DNA from: Mxb001 sp049317345
Lineage (GTDB): Bacteria > Actinomycetota > Actinomycetes > S36-B12
Assembly: GCA_049317345.1 (NCBI GenBank)
Contig: JBMOIL010000129.1
Span: forward strand, 1-7,089
DNA: 7,089 bases
Reading direction: 5' to 3'
Shown piece after piece: positions 1 to 6,165 of the stretch. Both the position numbers and the translations under genes were made by a program. Below the pieces are notes generated by a model. That model did no database searches and had not been told where the DNA came from. It saw nothing but the letters and a program-made list of their open reading frames with translations. Numbering within the stretch: position 1 is the first letter of the stretch; each line of letters starts with the position of its first letter.

Positions 1-2369
1 TCCTCTTCCACGGGGAGTGCCTCGGCGAGGTCGTCCGGTAGATCGAACAGTCCCGGCTGCTCACGCCGCTCTCGGCGCCACCACGCATCGAAGGCACGAC
101 CCGATGTGATGGTCCCGGGGATGCGCGATGAGAAGAACGCCACGAGGCCGTCCTCGTCGATCCGGTCCTCCGGCAGCCGCGCTCTGCTGAGCCGCTCGCG
201 CATGTCGTCGAGTGCCGTGGCGACGGTGTCGAGTTCGGTATGGCGATGAGTCCACTCACCCCGCACCAGCGCGTGCAGGATGAAGAGACCGCGGGACTCT
301 GCGCTGTCGATGCGGTCGTAGGCGATGCGCCGATCCGTGACGATGGGGAGCCCGAGGAGGGTGACGCGCTCGACGCATACGGCGCGTGCCTGTCGTGACG
401 ACCACACGGGTTCCGAGTACGACCGCTGGGCGAGCGAGCCGGCGAGCGGCTCGATCCAGGCAGGGTCGATTTGCGCGACCATGCGTCCCCACAGTCGTCC
501 CGTGTCGACCAACTCCGCGGCCACCACCCAGTCCGGTGCGGCTCCCTTCGAGCGGGCCTTGGCGAGGACGGAGCCGGGCCACAGGGCGAAGCGCGAGTCC
601 CGGGTGCCGCGGTAGGGCGGAAGCCGCGTGGCTTTAGGCCCTGGCTCGGGTGCGCGCATGCCGATGTGCGACAGCAAGCCGGAGAGCACGCTGCGGTGGA
701 TGGCATCGCCATCGCGCGAGGTGCCTGCCGCGGGCGCCTTGAGTCGCAGCGCTGCGCGGAGCTGGCCGACGAGGTCCTGCCACTCGCGCACGCGTAGGTA
801 GTGGATGAATTCCTCACGACACTGAGCGCGGAAACGCGTGGACGATTGCGATGCCTGCGCCTGCTCAAGGTGATCCCACAGCGTGAGCAGGGTGAGGATG
901 TCTGAGGTGGGATCGATGAAGCGCGCGTGCGCGGCATCGGCAGCGACTGCACGGTCCTCGGGCCGCTCACGCGGATCGCGGATCGCCAGCGCGGCGGCCA
1001 CGATGATGATGTCGTCGAGGCAACCCTCCTCCTCGGCCTGCACGATCATCCTGCCCAGTCGGGGGTCAACGGGCAGTCGGGCGAGGCGCCTGCCCACGTC
1101 GGTCACGCGCCGGGCCAGCGGCTCGGACCCGCTACCCGGCCGGAGCGCGCCCACCTCCTCGAGGATCGCGATCCCTGCGGCCACCGCTCGACGGTCAGGC
1201 GGGTCGAGGAAAGGGAAGTCCGCGATCTCGCCCAGGCCGAGGGTGGCCATCTGCAGGAGGACGCTGGCGAGGTTGGTCCGCAGGATCTCGGGATCGGTGA
1301 ACGCCGGGCGCGACCCCAGATCCGACTCGTCGTACAGCCGAATGCAGATGCCTGGACCGAGCCGCCCGCATCTGCCTGCACGTTGCGCCGCACTGGCCTG
1401 CGAGATCGGCTCGATGGGCAGGCGCTGCACCTTGAGGCGCGTCGAGAAACGCGACATGCGGACCTGTCCGGTGTCGACAACCGACCTGATGCCCGGGACG
1501 GTGAGGGAGGTCTCGGCGACGTTGGTGGCGAGCACGACCCGGCGCCTGTCATGCGGGGCGAAGACCCGGTGCTGCTCCTCGGCCGACAGGCGGCCATAGA
1601 GAGGCGTGAGTTCCACTGCATCCCCGAGGCGATCCGCCAGGGCCTCGCGGGCGTCACGAATCTCGCGCTCACCGGTGAGGAAGACGAGGATGTCGCCAGC
1701 GCTGTCTGCCAGGAGCTCCGCGACGGCGTCGCATACGGCGTCGACCTCGTCGATGTCGTCGTACGGCCGGTAGCGGATCTCGACCGGGAAGGTCCGACCT
1801 GACACCTCGATGACGGGTGCACCGGCGAAGTGAGTGCTGAATCGCTCGGTGTCCAATGTCGCCGACGTGATCACGACACGCAGGTCCGGGCGCTGGGGAA
1901 GCAGCCAGGCGAGATAGCCGAGAAGGAAGTCGATGTTGAGCGAACGCTCATGGGCTTCGTCGATGATGATCGCGTCGTAGCTCTTGAGCATGCGGTCGCG
2001 ACGAATCGAGGCCAGGAGCACGCCATCGGTCATGACCGTGATGGCGGTATCCGCGCGGGTGCGGTCGGTGAAGCGGACGCGATAGCCCACGCCCTCGCCC
2101 AGTGGTGTCTCCAGCTCCTCCGCGAGGCGCTCCGCGACCGCACGCGCAGCGATGCGGCGTGGCTGAGTGTGCGCGATGCGGGGAATGCGCTCATGGCCGA
2201 GCGCTTCCAGGACCATCTTGGGCACCTGGGTTGTCTTCCCGGATCCTGTCTCGCCGGCGATGACGATGACCTGGTGGTCCCGGAGCGCAGCGACGATGTC
2301 GTCGCGACGCTCCGAGACCGGCAGGTCCGCGGGGTAATGAACGCGCAAGCGTGAGGCGTCCATCGTCAC
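1..2369 (-). CDS. hrpA: ATP-dependent RNA helicase HrpA, DEAH box (3' end outside window)
   Basis: DEAH/RHA-family RNA helicase that couples ATP hydrolysis to RNA unwinding or mRNP/ribosome remodelling in the cytoplasm. The ORF is open to the window edge. Numbering from the ATG at 2363, 787 codons are visible: motif I GETGSGKTT (37-45), motif Ia TQPRR (66-70), motif II DEAH (135-138), motif III SAT (167-169), VFLTGE (227-232), motif V ATNVAETSLTVPG (279-291) and motif VI QRAGRCGR (327-334). A helicase-associated region follows (~395-500), then a region where an OB-like fold is expected (~560-690). Full-length HrpA proteins are about 1300 residues, so the C-terminal ~500, including the usual DUF3418 region, lie off the left edge. 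Two starts compete: GTG at 2369-2367, with AAGG (2380-2377) 7 nt upstream, and ATG at 2363-2361, two codons later. I chose the GTG for its better spacing. No damage was seen and all helicase motifs are intact. Confidence 0.95.
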   Translation of the reverse strand, partial: MTMDASRLRVHYPADLPVSERRDDIVAALRDHQVIVIAGETGSGKTTQVPKMVLEALGHERIPRIAHTQPRRIAARAVAERLAEELETPLGEGVGYRVRFTDRTRADTAITVMTDGVLLASIRRDRMLKSYDAIIIDEAHERSLNIDFLLGYLAWLLPQRPDLRVVITSATLDTERFSTHFAGAPVIEVSGRTFPVEIRYRPYDDIDEVDAVCDAVAELLADSAGDILVFLTGEREIRDAREALADRLGDAVELTPLYGRLSAEEQHRVFAPHDRRRVVLATNVAETSLTVPGIRSVVDTGQVRMSRFSTRLKVQRLPIEPISQASAAQRAGRCGRLGPGICIRLYDESDLGSRPAFTDPEILRTNLASVLLQMATLGLGEIADFPFLDPPDRRAVAAGIAILEEVGALRPGSGSEPLARRVTDVGRRLARLPVDPRLGRMIVQAEEEGCLDDIIIVAAALAIRDPRERPEDRAVAADAAHARFIDPTSDILTLLTLWDHLEQAQASQSSTRFRAQCREEFIHYLRVREWQDLVGQLRAALRLKAPAAGTSRDGDAIHRSVLSGLLSHIGMRAPEPGPKATRLPPYRGTRDSRFALWPGSVLAKARSKGAAPDWVVAAELVDTGRLWGRMVAQIDPAWIEPLAGSLAQRSYSEPVWSSRQARAVCVERVTLLGLPIVTDRRIAYDRIDSAESRGLFILHALVRGEWTHRHTELDTVATALDDMRERLSRARLPEDRIDEDGLVAFFSSRIPGTITSGRAFDAWWRRERREQPGLFDLPDDLAEALPVEE

Positions 2370-2370
2370 G

Positions 2371-2392
2371 GGGGAACCTTAGAAGGCTCCCC
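2371..2392 (-). promoter_or_regulatory. Hairpin in hrpA leader covering its ribosome binding site
   Basis: In minus-strand RNA, GGGGAGCCUU and AAGGUUCCCC pair across a CU loop. This gives four G-C pairs, an A-U, one G-U wobble, two C-G and one or two U-A pairs. The stem ends one nucleotide before the GTG start and contains the AAGG ribosome binding site. A second, mutually exclusive stem is possible using AGAAG (2398-2394) and CTTCT (2385-2381). No U-tract follows, so it is not a typical intrinsic terminator. Its position suggests control of translation initiation. The structure is seen in the sequence; the regulatory role is inferred. Confidence 0.4.
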
Positions 2393-2396
2393 GCTT

Positions 2397-2516
2397 CTAG
2401 CCGCGGTGGCGGCGGGCGACCCAGTGTGCTTCCGCACGATCTCGGTCACCGGCACGCCGCTCTTCAGGGGTTTGCCTCGTGAGAATCGAGGACCACACTG
2501 ATCCGAACGGCGACAT
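2397..2516 (-). CDS. Candidate 39-aa small protein upstream of hrpA
   Basis: A short ORF starts at ATG 2516-2514 and stops at TAG 2399-2397. AGGGAG (2530-2525) lies 8 nt upstream, which is good Shine-Dalgarno spacing. The product begins MSPFGSVWSSILTRQ. Its C-terminal half is rich in charged residues and arginine, with TPEERR at 16-21 and a RAEAHWVARR stretch at 27-36. It has no signal peptide, membrane segment or cysteine. G/C at third codon positions is roughly two-thirds, lower than in the neighbouring genes, so coding bias is only weak support. It lies on the same strand as hrpA, 27 nt upstream of the GTG start, so it could be a small cytoplasmic protein or a leader peptide in the hrpA transcript. 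I do not recognise a family. The competing plus-strand frame (GTG near 2425, ~25 aa) has no ribosome binding site. Confidence 0.4.
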   Translation of the reverse strand: MSPFGSVWSSILTRQTPEERRAGDRDRAEAHWVARRHRG

Positions 2517-2533
2517 GGGTATCACTCCCTAGT

Positions 2534-2561
2534 GGGGCGGCCACGGGTGTGTGGCGTCCCC
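2534..2561. repeat. Imperfect inverted repeat in divergent intergenic region
   Basis: The arms GGGGCGGCCAC (2534-2544) and GTGGCGTCCCC (2551-2561) pair at 9 of 11 positions around a 6-nt loop, with a two-position internal mismatch. The repeat sits directly upstream of the small ORF's ribosome binding site. A smaller palindrome, CACT-ccct-AGTG (2523-2534), adjoins it and includes that site. This could be an operator for the leftward unit or an RNA hairpin. Neither arm is followed by a T-tract. Confidence 0.35.
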
Positions 2562-2703
2562 TAACGGTGCGGGGGATCTCCCCGACCTGAACTCCACTGT
2601 GCCGCCCTGGGGGACACCACCTTGAGGGGGTCCCCTGGGGGAGTGGCGCGCGTCACCCTGGGCCCATCGCGCCTCGGGCCGATCCTCGGGCTTCAATGGG
2701 GGA
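2562..2703. other. Intergenic DNA with G/C-rich inverted repeats, no gene seen
   Basis: This is the remainder of the gap between the leftward and rightward genes. It contains CGGGG-GATCT-CCCCG (2570-2584), a GGGGAC/GTCCCC pair with a 14-nt loop (2610-2615 and 2630-2635), and CCCC-T-GGGG (2632-2640). The reading frames across it lack convincing starts or ribosome binding sites. No clear -35/-10 pair was found for either direction. TTCAAT (2692-2697), 6 nt before the GTG at 2704, is a weak candidate -10 for a leaderless transcript. Confidence 0.4.
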
Positions 2704-3525
2704 GTGATTTGGGTATGGCGGGCACTCGCGGCGTTTGCGGCCGTTCTGGTCCTCCTGGGCATCGGCGTCGCCGCCGCCACCGGTCCGACCTCCACCGCGC
2801 CCCTGCTGAGCACCAGCGCGACGCCGGAGCCTGACCCGGTGCCATCGCCGTCGGAGGACGCTGCCGCCCAGCCGCTGCCCACCGGGTCCGCCCAGCCGAG
2901 CCCGTCGTCGACCGGCGCGGCTCCGATGGCGTTCGTGCCTGTCGAAGACCGGCCGGTGGCCGTCTTCCTCGGCGACTCCATCACGCGCGGCGCCACCATC
3001 GATCCCACGTGGGGTGACGTCACGGAGTGGTCATGGTTCTACCGGCTACTCGATGACACCGAGGGTGCTGTGCAGTACGGCGGCATGGTGGCGGAGAACG
3101 GCATGACCACGAGCTGGATGGTGGGCCAGGTCTACAACGCGCTCGCGATGAGCCCCGACATCCTCATCGTCCACGGCGGCACCAATGACGTCTCTGGTGA
3201 AGTAGATCCCGCATATGTCGTCGGCAACCTTCAGCAGATCAAGGACGCCGCTGACTCCGTGGGGGTGCCCATGGCCGTGTGTACGATTCCGCCTCGCGAT
3301 GATCCTGCGGCCGATGCCCGCGCGCTGGCCGTCAACGCGGCAATCCGCGAGTGGGCCGCCGAGGAGGGCGTCGTACTCCTTGATACGGGGGAGCCGCTCC
3401 GCGACCCGGCGGGGGGCTGGCGCCTGGGCTACACCAATGACGGCCTCCACCCCACGCCCGAGGCGGCCGTGCTGATGGCGCGGGCCGCCGCGGAAGCCTT
3501 GCGTCGGGTACCCCCGGGGGTATAG
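2704..3525 (+). CDS. SGNH/GDSL-type hydrolase, secreted or membrane-anchored
   Basis: Predicted serine esterase or lipase-like hydrolase of 273 residues acting outside the membrane; the substrate is unknown. The N-terminus (1-27) has one arginine (R6) then a hydrophobic segment (~7-25), fitting a signal peptide or signal anchor. There is no lipobox cysteine. Residues ~28-75 form a Pro/Ser/Thr/Ala-rich linker typical of actinobacterial exported proteins. The catalytic domain covers ~82-270. It has block I GDSIT (90-94, nucleophile S92), a block II glycine (G133), block III GGTND (158-162) with N161, and block V DGLHP (246-250) supplying D246 and H249, so the catalytic set is complete. The GTG at 2704 directly abuts GGGGGA, too close for normal initiation. 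No better in-frame start was found, and the hydrophobic segment begins right after this one. The last codons double as a promoter/operator for the next gene. Confidence 0.9.
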   Translation: MIWVWRALAAFAAVLVLLGIGVAAATGPTSTAPLLSTSATPEPDPVPSPSEDAAAQPLPTGSAQPSPSSTGAAPMAFVPVEDRPVAVFLGDSITRGATIDPTWGDVTEWSWFYRLLDDTEGAVQYGGMVAENGMTTSWMVGQVYNALAMSPDILIVHGGTNDVSGEVDPAYVVGNLQQIKDAADSVGVPMAVCTIPPRDDPAADARALAVNAAIREWAAEEGVVLLDTGEPLRDPAGGWRLGYTNDGLHPTPEAAVLMARAAAEALRRVPPGV

Positions 3526-3526
3526 T
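3499..3526 (+). promoter_or_regulatory. Promoter for the MBL-rhodanese gene
   Basis: A -10 box TATAGT (3521-3526, 5 of 6 consensus) is preceded by a weak -35 TTGCGT (3499-3504, 3 of 6) with a 16-bp spacer. Transcription would begin near 3532-3534, giving a leader of about 25 nt that contains AGGAGG (3544-3549), 8 nt before the ATG at 3558. The whole promoter lies inside the 3' end of the hydrolase gene, whose TAG stop is part of the -10 box. The downstream gene can therefore be transcribed separately from the hydrolase. Confidence 0.65.
3509..3522. promoter_or_regulatory. Perfect 14-bp palindrome, probable CsoR/CstR-family operator
   Basis: TACCCCCGGGGGTA is perfectly self-complementary and occupies the promoter spacer plus the first two bases of the -10 box, so a bound protein would block RNA polymerase. 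TA-flanked C-tract/G-tract palindromes are the known operator type of the CsoR/RcnR/CstR family of small all-helical repressors, which respond to Cu(I), Ni/Co, formaldehyde or persulfides. Because the downstream gene carries a persulfide-type MBL domain and rhodanese domains, a CstR-like persulfide sensor is the best guess. A copper-sensing CsoR is the alternative. The regulator is not in this window. Confidence 0.6.
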
Positions 3527-3557
3527 CTCGGGTGCAGACCACGAGGAGGCTCCGACC

Positions 3558-5027
3558 ATGACGGCACCCGGAATCCCGCACGTCCTCACACTCGACTCCA
3601 GCGGGCTCGGTGATCGCAGTTACGTCGTGCATGACGGTCGCACCGCCCTCGTGATCGATCCGCAGCGTGACATCGATCGCGTGGAGCGGCTTGTGGCCGA
3701 GCATGGCCTCACCATCACCCACGTCGCGGAGACGCACTTCCACAACGACTATGTCTCTGGTGGCGTCGAACTCGCCCGCAAGCACGGTGCCACCTACATC
3801 GTGCCCTCCGGATTCGACATCCAGTACGCCGCGACCCAGGTCGACGACGGTGATGCCTTCACGGTGGGCGGACTCGAGGTGGAGGTCATCCACACTCCTG
3901 GCCACACGCCGAATCACATGTCGTACGCCGTACGAATCGGCGACAACTCCGTCGTCTTCACCGGCGGTGGGCTGCTCTACGGCAGTGTTGGCCGTCCTGA
4001 CCTGGTCTCGCCCGACCTGACGGTCAAGCAGGCCCACGACCAGTGGCACTCTGCCCAGCGACTTGCCGACAAGCTCGATGACGACACCGCGATCTTCCCC
4101 ACGCACGGGTTCGGATCCTTCTGCTCCGCGACGCAGACCCAGGGCGACTCCTCGACGATCGGCCACGAGAAGACGATCAACCCGGCTCTCACCGTGGCTG
4201 AGGAGGCATTCGTCGACATGACGTTGGCCGGCCTCGATGTCTTCCCCGCGTACTACGCGCACATGGGACCAGCCAATGTCGCTGGTCCGAGTGCCGTCGA
4301 CCTCGGCGAGCCCGAGCTCGTGGATCCCGCGGAGTTGCGCGCCCGCGCGCAGCGAGGGGAGTGGATCGTCGATTTGCGTTCGCGCGAGGTGTTCGCTTCA
4401 GGTCATCTCCCCGGTGCGGTCAACTTCGATCTCAACGGATCGTTCATCAACTACCTCGCCTGGATGATGCCGTGGGGCACTCCGATCACGCTCCTCGGCT
4501 CGACGCCCGAGCAGGTGGCGCAAGCGCAGCGCGAGCTTGTTCGTGTGGGGATCGACCAGCTCACCGGCGCGGCGCTCGGCGGACCAGAGACCTGGCTCGA
4601 CGATCCCGCGCAGGTGGCGACACTGCGTCGCCTGTCCTTCCACGACCTCGCCCAGGAAATCCGCGGCCAGCAGGCTCCCCGCGTCATCGACACGCGCCAG
4701 ATCCTCGAGTGGGAGTCAGGTCACCTCGCGGGCGCGGTCTTCATCCCGTTCTATGAGATCCAGGACCGGCTCGCCGAGATCCCCCGTGATGACACGGTCT
4801 ACGTCTACTGCGGCTCCGGCTATCGCGCGGCAGCCGTCACGTCGCTGCTCCAGCACGAGGGCTTCGACAACGTCGTACTCGTCGACGATGCCTTCGGCAA
4901 CGCCGCATCGGCGGGCTTGGCCATCGAATCAAGCCCGGCACCCGAGCGTGAGCCGGGCTGGACCTGGCTCGCGTCACGCGCCGCCGTGCGCACGCATGCC
5001 GAGCGCAGCGGAGCCCACATTCCCTAA
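3558..5027 (+). CDS. MBL-fold / double-rhodanese persulfide-metabolism protein
   Basis: Cytoplasmic 489-residue enzyme predicted to act on persulfides or sulfane sulfur, related in layout to persulfide dioxygenase-sulfurtransferase fusions such as CstB. The MBL domain (~1-240) shows THFHNDYVSGG (59-69; H60, H62, D64), HTPGH (112-116; H116) and PTHGFGSF (181-188; H183). Two ligand positions differ from ETHE1-type dioxygenases: Tyr65 replaces the His after the Asp, and FTGG (134-137) replaces FTGD, so the usual bridging or third-ligand Asp is Gly137. The first rhodanese domain (~253-345, WIVDLR, GHLPGAVNF) has no cysteine in its active-site loop (ITLLGST, 310-316) and is probably non-catalytic. 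The second (~360-455) has the full loop CGSGYR (418-423) with C418. AGGAGG lies 8 nt before the ATG. The gene has its own promoter and operator and is followed after 16 bp by the C-S lyase gene. Confidence 0.93.
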   Translation: MTAPGIPHVLTLDSSGLGDRSYVVHDGRTALVIDPQRDIDRVERLVAEHGLTITHVAETHFHNDYVSGGVELARKHGATYIVPSGFDIQYAATQVDDGDAFTVGGLEVEVIHTPGHTPNHMSYAVRIGDNSVVFTGGGLLYGSVGRPDLVSPDLTVKQAHDQWHSAQRLADKLDDDTAIFPTHGFGSFCSATQTQGDSSTIGHEKTINPALTVAEEAFVDMTLAGLDVFPAYYAHMGPANVAGPSAVDLGEPELVDPAELRARAQRGEWIVDLRSREVFASGHLPGAVNFDLNGSFINYLAWMMPWGTPITLLGSTPEQVAQAQRELVRVGIDQLTGAALGGPETWLDDPAQVATLRRLSFHDLAQEIRGQQAPRVIDTRQILEWESGHLAGAVFIPFYEIQDRLAEIPRDDTVYVYCGSGYRAAAVTSLLQHEGFDNVVLVDDAFGNAASAGLAIESSPAPEREPGWTWLASRAAVRTHAERSGAHIP

Positions 5028-5031
5028 CCCC

Positions 5032-5037
5032 TAGGCT
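5032..5037 (+). promoter_or_regulatory. Possible -10 box for a leaderless PatB transcript
   Basis: TAGGCT fits the actinobacterial TANNNT -10 pattern and ends 6 nt before the GTG at 5044. Transcription would then start at or next to the start codon. There is no proper Shine-Dalgarno; the only G-run, GGGG (5039-5042), is one base from the GTG. No -35 was recognised. CCCC (5028-5031) and GGGG (5039-5042) could also form a small 4-bp hairpin. The gene may also be read through from the MBL-rhodanese promoter. Confidence 0.4.
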
Positions 5038-5043
5038 CGGGGC

Positions 5044-6165
5044 GTGACGATCGAGCGGCCGGCACGCACGAGTGCCAAGTGGTGCGCCTACCCCGAGGAC
5101 GTCCTCCCGCTATGGGTGGCGGAGATGGACTACCCGCTCGCCGCACCCATCTCGGCGGCGCTGCACGATGCGATCGACCGATCCGACACCGGTTACCGCT
5201 GGGTGGGGGATCTGCCCGTGGCCCTTGCGGAATTCAGTGGACGTCGTCTCGGCTGGACGCCCGATCCCCAGCGCGTGATGCTGCTCGGCGACGTGCTCGT
5301 GGGTATGGCGGAGACGGTGCGGCGCATGTCGAGTGGAGCCCTCGTCATCACCCCACCGGTCTACCCGCCCTTCTTCCACGTGGCGACGACCATCGTGGAT
5401 CGCGAACTCGTCGAAGTCCCGCTCCTGCCGGAAGTAGGGCTGGACCTCGAGGGTCTCGGGCGCGCATTCGCGCGGCCGGAGGTGACGGCATTCCTGCTCT
5501 GCAATCCGCACAACCCGACCGGTGACATCTGGTCGCGGGAGCAACTCGTGGAGGTCGCGACCCTCGCGCGGCGACACGACGTCCTCGTGATCTCCGACGA
5601 AATCTGGGCACCTCTCACGATGCCGGGTCGCACGATGACGCCCTATCTCAGCCTCGGCGAGGAGCTCACCGGGCCGGATGTCGCGCTCGTGGCGGCATCG
5701 AAGGCCTTCAACCTGGCCGGCCTGAAGGCCGCTCAGGTGATTGCGGGCTCCGATGACACGATGCGACGTCTCACCGAGCGCATCCCCATCGAGGTGACGT
5801 ACTCGGCTGGGCAACTGGGTGTCATCGCCTCCATCGCCGCCTACCGTGAGGGCGACGCGTGGCTCGACGCCACGCGTGAGCGCATCGCTGCCAACACTGA
5901 GCTCCTCGGTCGCCTGCTCGCCGAGCAGTTGCCGGAGGTCGGCTATCAGGCCGGAGAGTCCACCTACCTTGCTTGGCTCAACTGCCGTGGACTCGGGCTC
6001 GGCGATGATCCTGCCGCGGTATTCCTCGAGCGCGGCCGCGTGGCCGTCAACCCCGGACTCGACTTCGGTGCGCAGGGCGCGGGTTTTGCCCGACTCAATC
6101 TCGCGACCACTCCGGAGATTCTGGCGGAGGCTGTGCGCCGCATGAGCGTCGCGACCCAGCAGTGA
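5044..6165 (+). CDS. patB: MalY/PatB-type PLP-dependent C-S beta-lyase
   Basis: Fold-type I PLP enzyme of the MalY/PatB branch of class I/II aminotransferases. These cleave cystathionine, and often cysteine or related S-conjugates, to a thiol or H2S plus pyruvate and ammonia in the cytoplasm. The 373-residue product is slightly short of the usual ~390. Family features include the N-terminal LPLWVAEMDYP (21-31), GYRWVG (50-55), PVYPPFF (105-111), NPHNPTG (154-160), SDEIW (184-188; D185 pairs with the PLP nitrogen), ASKAFNLAGLK (218-228; K220 binds PLP) and ARLNLAT (349-355; R350 binds substrate carboxylate). The GTG at 5044 is placed well because the conserved region starts within about 15 residues, though it lacks a spaced ribosome binding site. 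The stop overlaps the next start (GTGA). Family assignment is firm. The exact substrate is not, and an aminotransferase activity is a less likely alternative. Confidence 0.92.
   Translation: MTIERPARTSAKWCAYPEDVLPLWVAEMDYPLAAPISAALHDAIDRSDTGYRWVGDLPVALAEFSGRRLGWTPDPQRVMLLGDVLVGMAETVRRMSSGALVITPPVYPPFFHVATTIVDRELVEVPLLPEVGLDLEGLGRAFARPEVTAFLLCNPHNPTGDIWSREQLVEVATLARRHDVLVISDEIWAPLTMPGRTMTPYLSLGEELTGPDVALVAASKAFNLAGLKAAQVIAGSDDTMRRLTERIPIEVTYSAGQLGVIASIAAYREGDAWLDATRERIAANTELLGRLLAEQLPEVGYQAGESTYLAWLNCRGLGLGDDPAAVFLERGRVAVNPGLDFGAQGAGFARLNLATTPEILAEAVRRMSVATQQ

Noticed and set aside
927..1802. Long plus-strand ORF of 291 codons opposite the helicase
   Set aside because: The minus-strand frame carries every DEAH-helicase motif in order. 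The plus-strand frame is its antisense shadow, kept open by the high G+C content, and has no recognisable domain.
2529..3023. Minus-strand ORF of 164 codons over the intergenic region and the hydrolase N-terminus
   Set aside because: The plus-strand reading gives a signal segment, linker and GDSIT motif. The minus-strand product is low-complexity Gly/Ser/Pro/Arg with no domain.
3509..3522. Palindrome as a chance run of C and G in a G+C-rich coding end
   Set aside because: C- and G-runs are common here, but a perfect TA-flanked 14-bp palindrome overlapping a 5-of-6 -10 box, at the right distance from a strong ribosome binding site, is better explained as an operator. It was kept as a finding.
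3429..4262. Minus-strand ORF of 277 codons opposite the MBL-rhodanese gene
   Set aside because: It is antisense to a clear MBL domain with metal-binding motifs. It has no family features of its own and would also cover the end of the hydrolase gene.
5028..5042. CCCC/GGGG hairpin as an intrinsic terminator between the MBL-rhodanese and PatB genes
   Set aside because: The stem is only 4 bp, there is no T-tract, and it reaches to one base before the next start codon, so a terminator is unlikely.
5110..5814. Minus-strand ORF of 234 codons opposite the C-S lyase
   Set aside because: It is a shadow of a gene with intact PLP-binding motifs. Its composition is typical of antisense frames.
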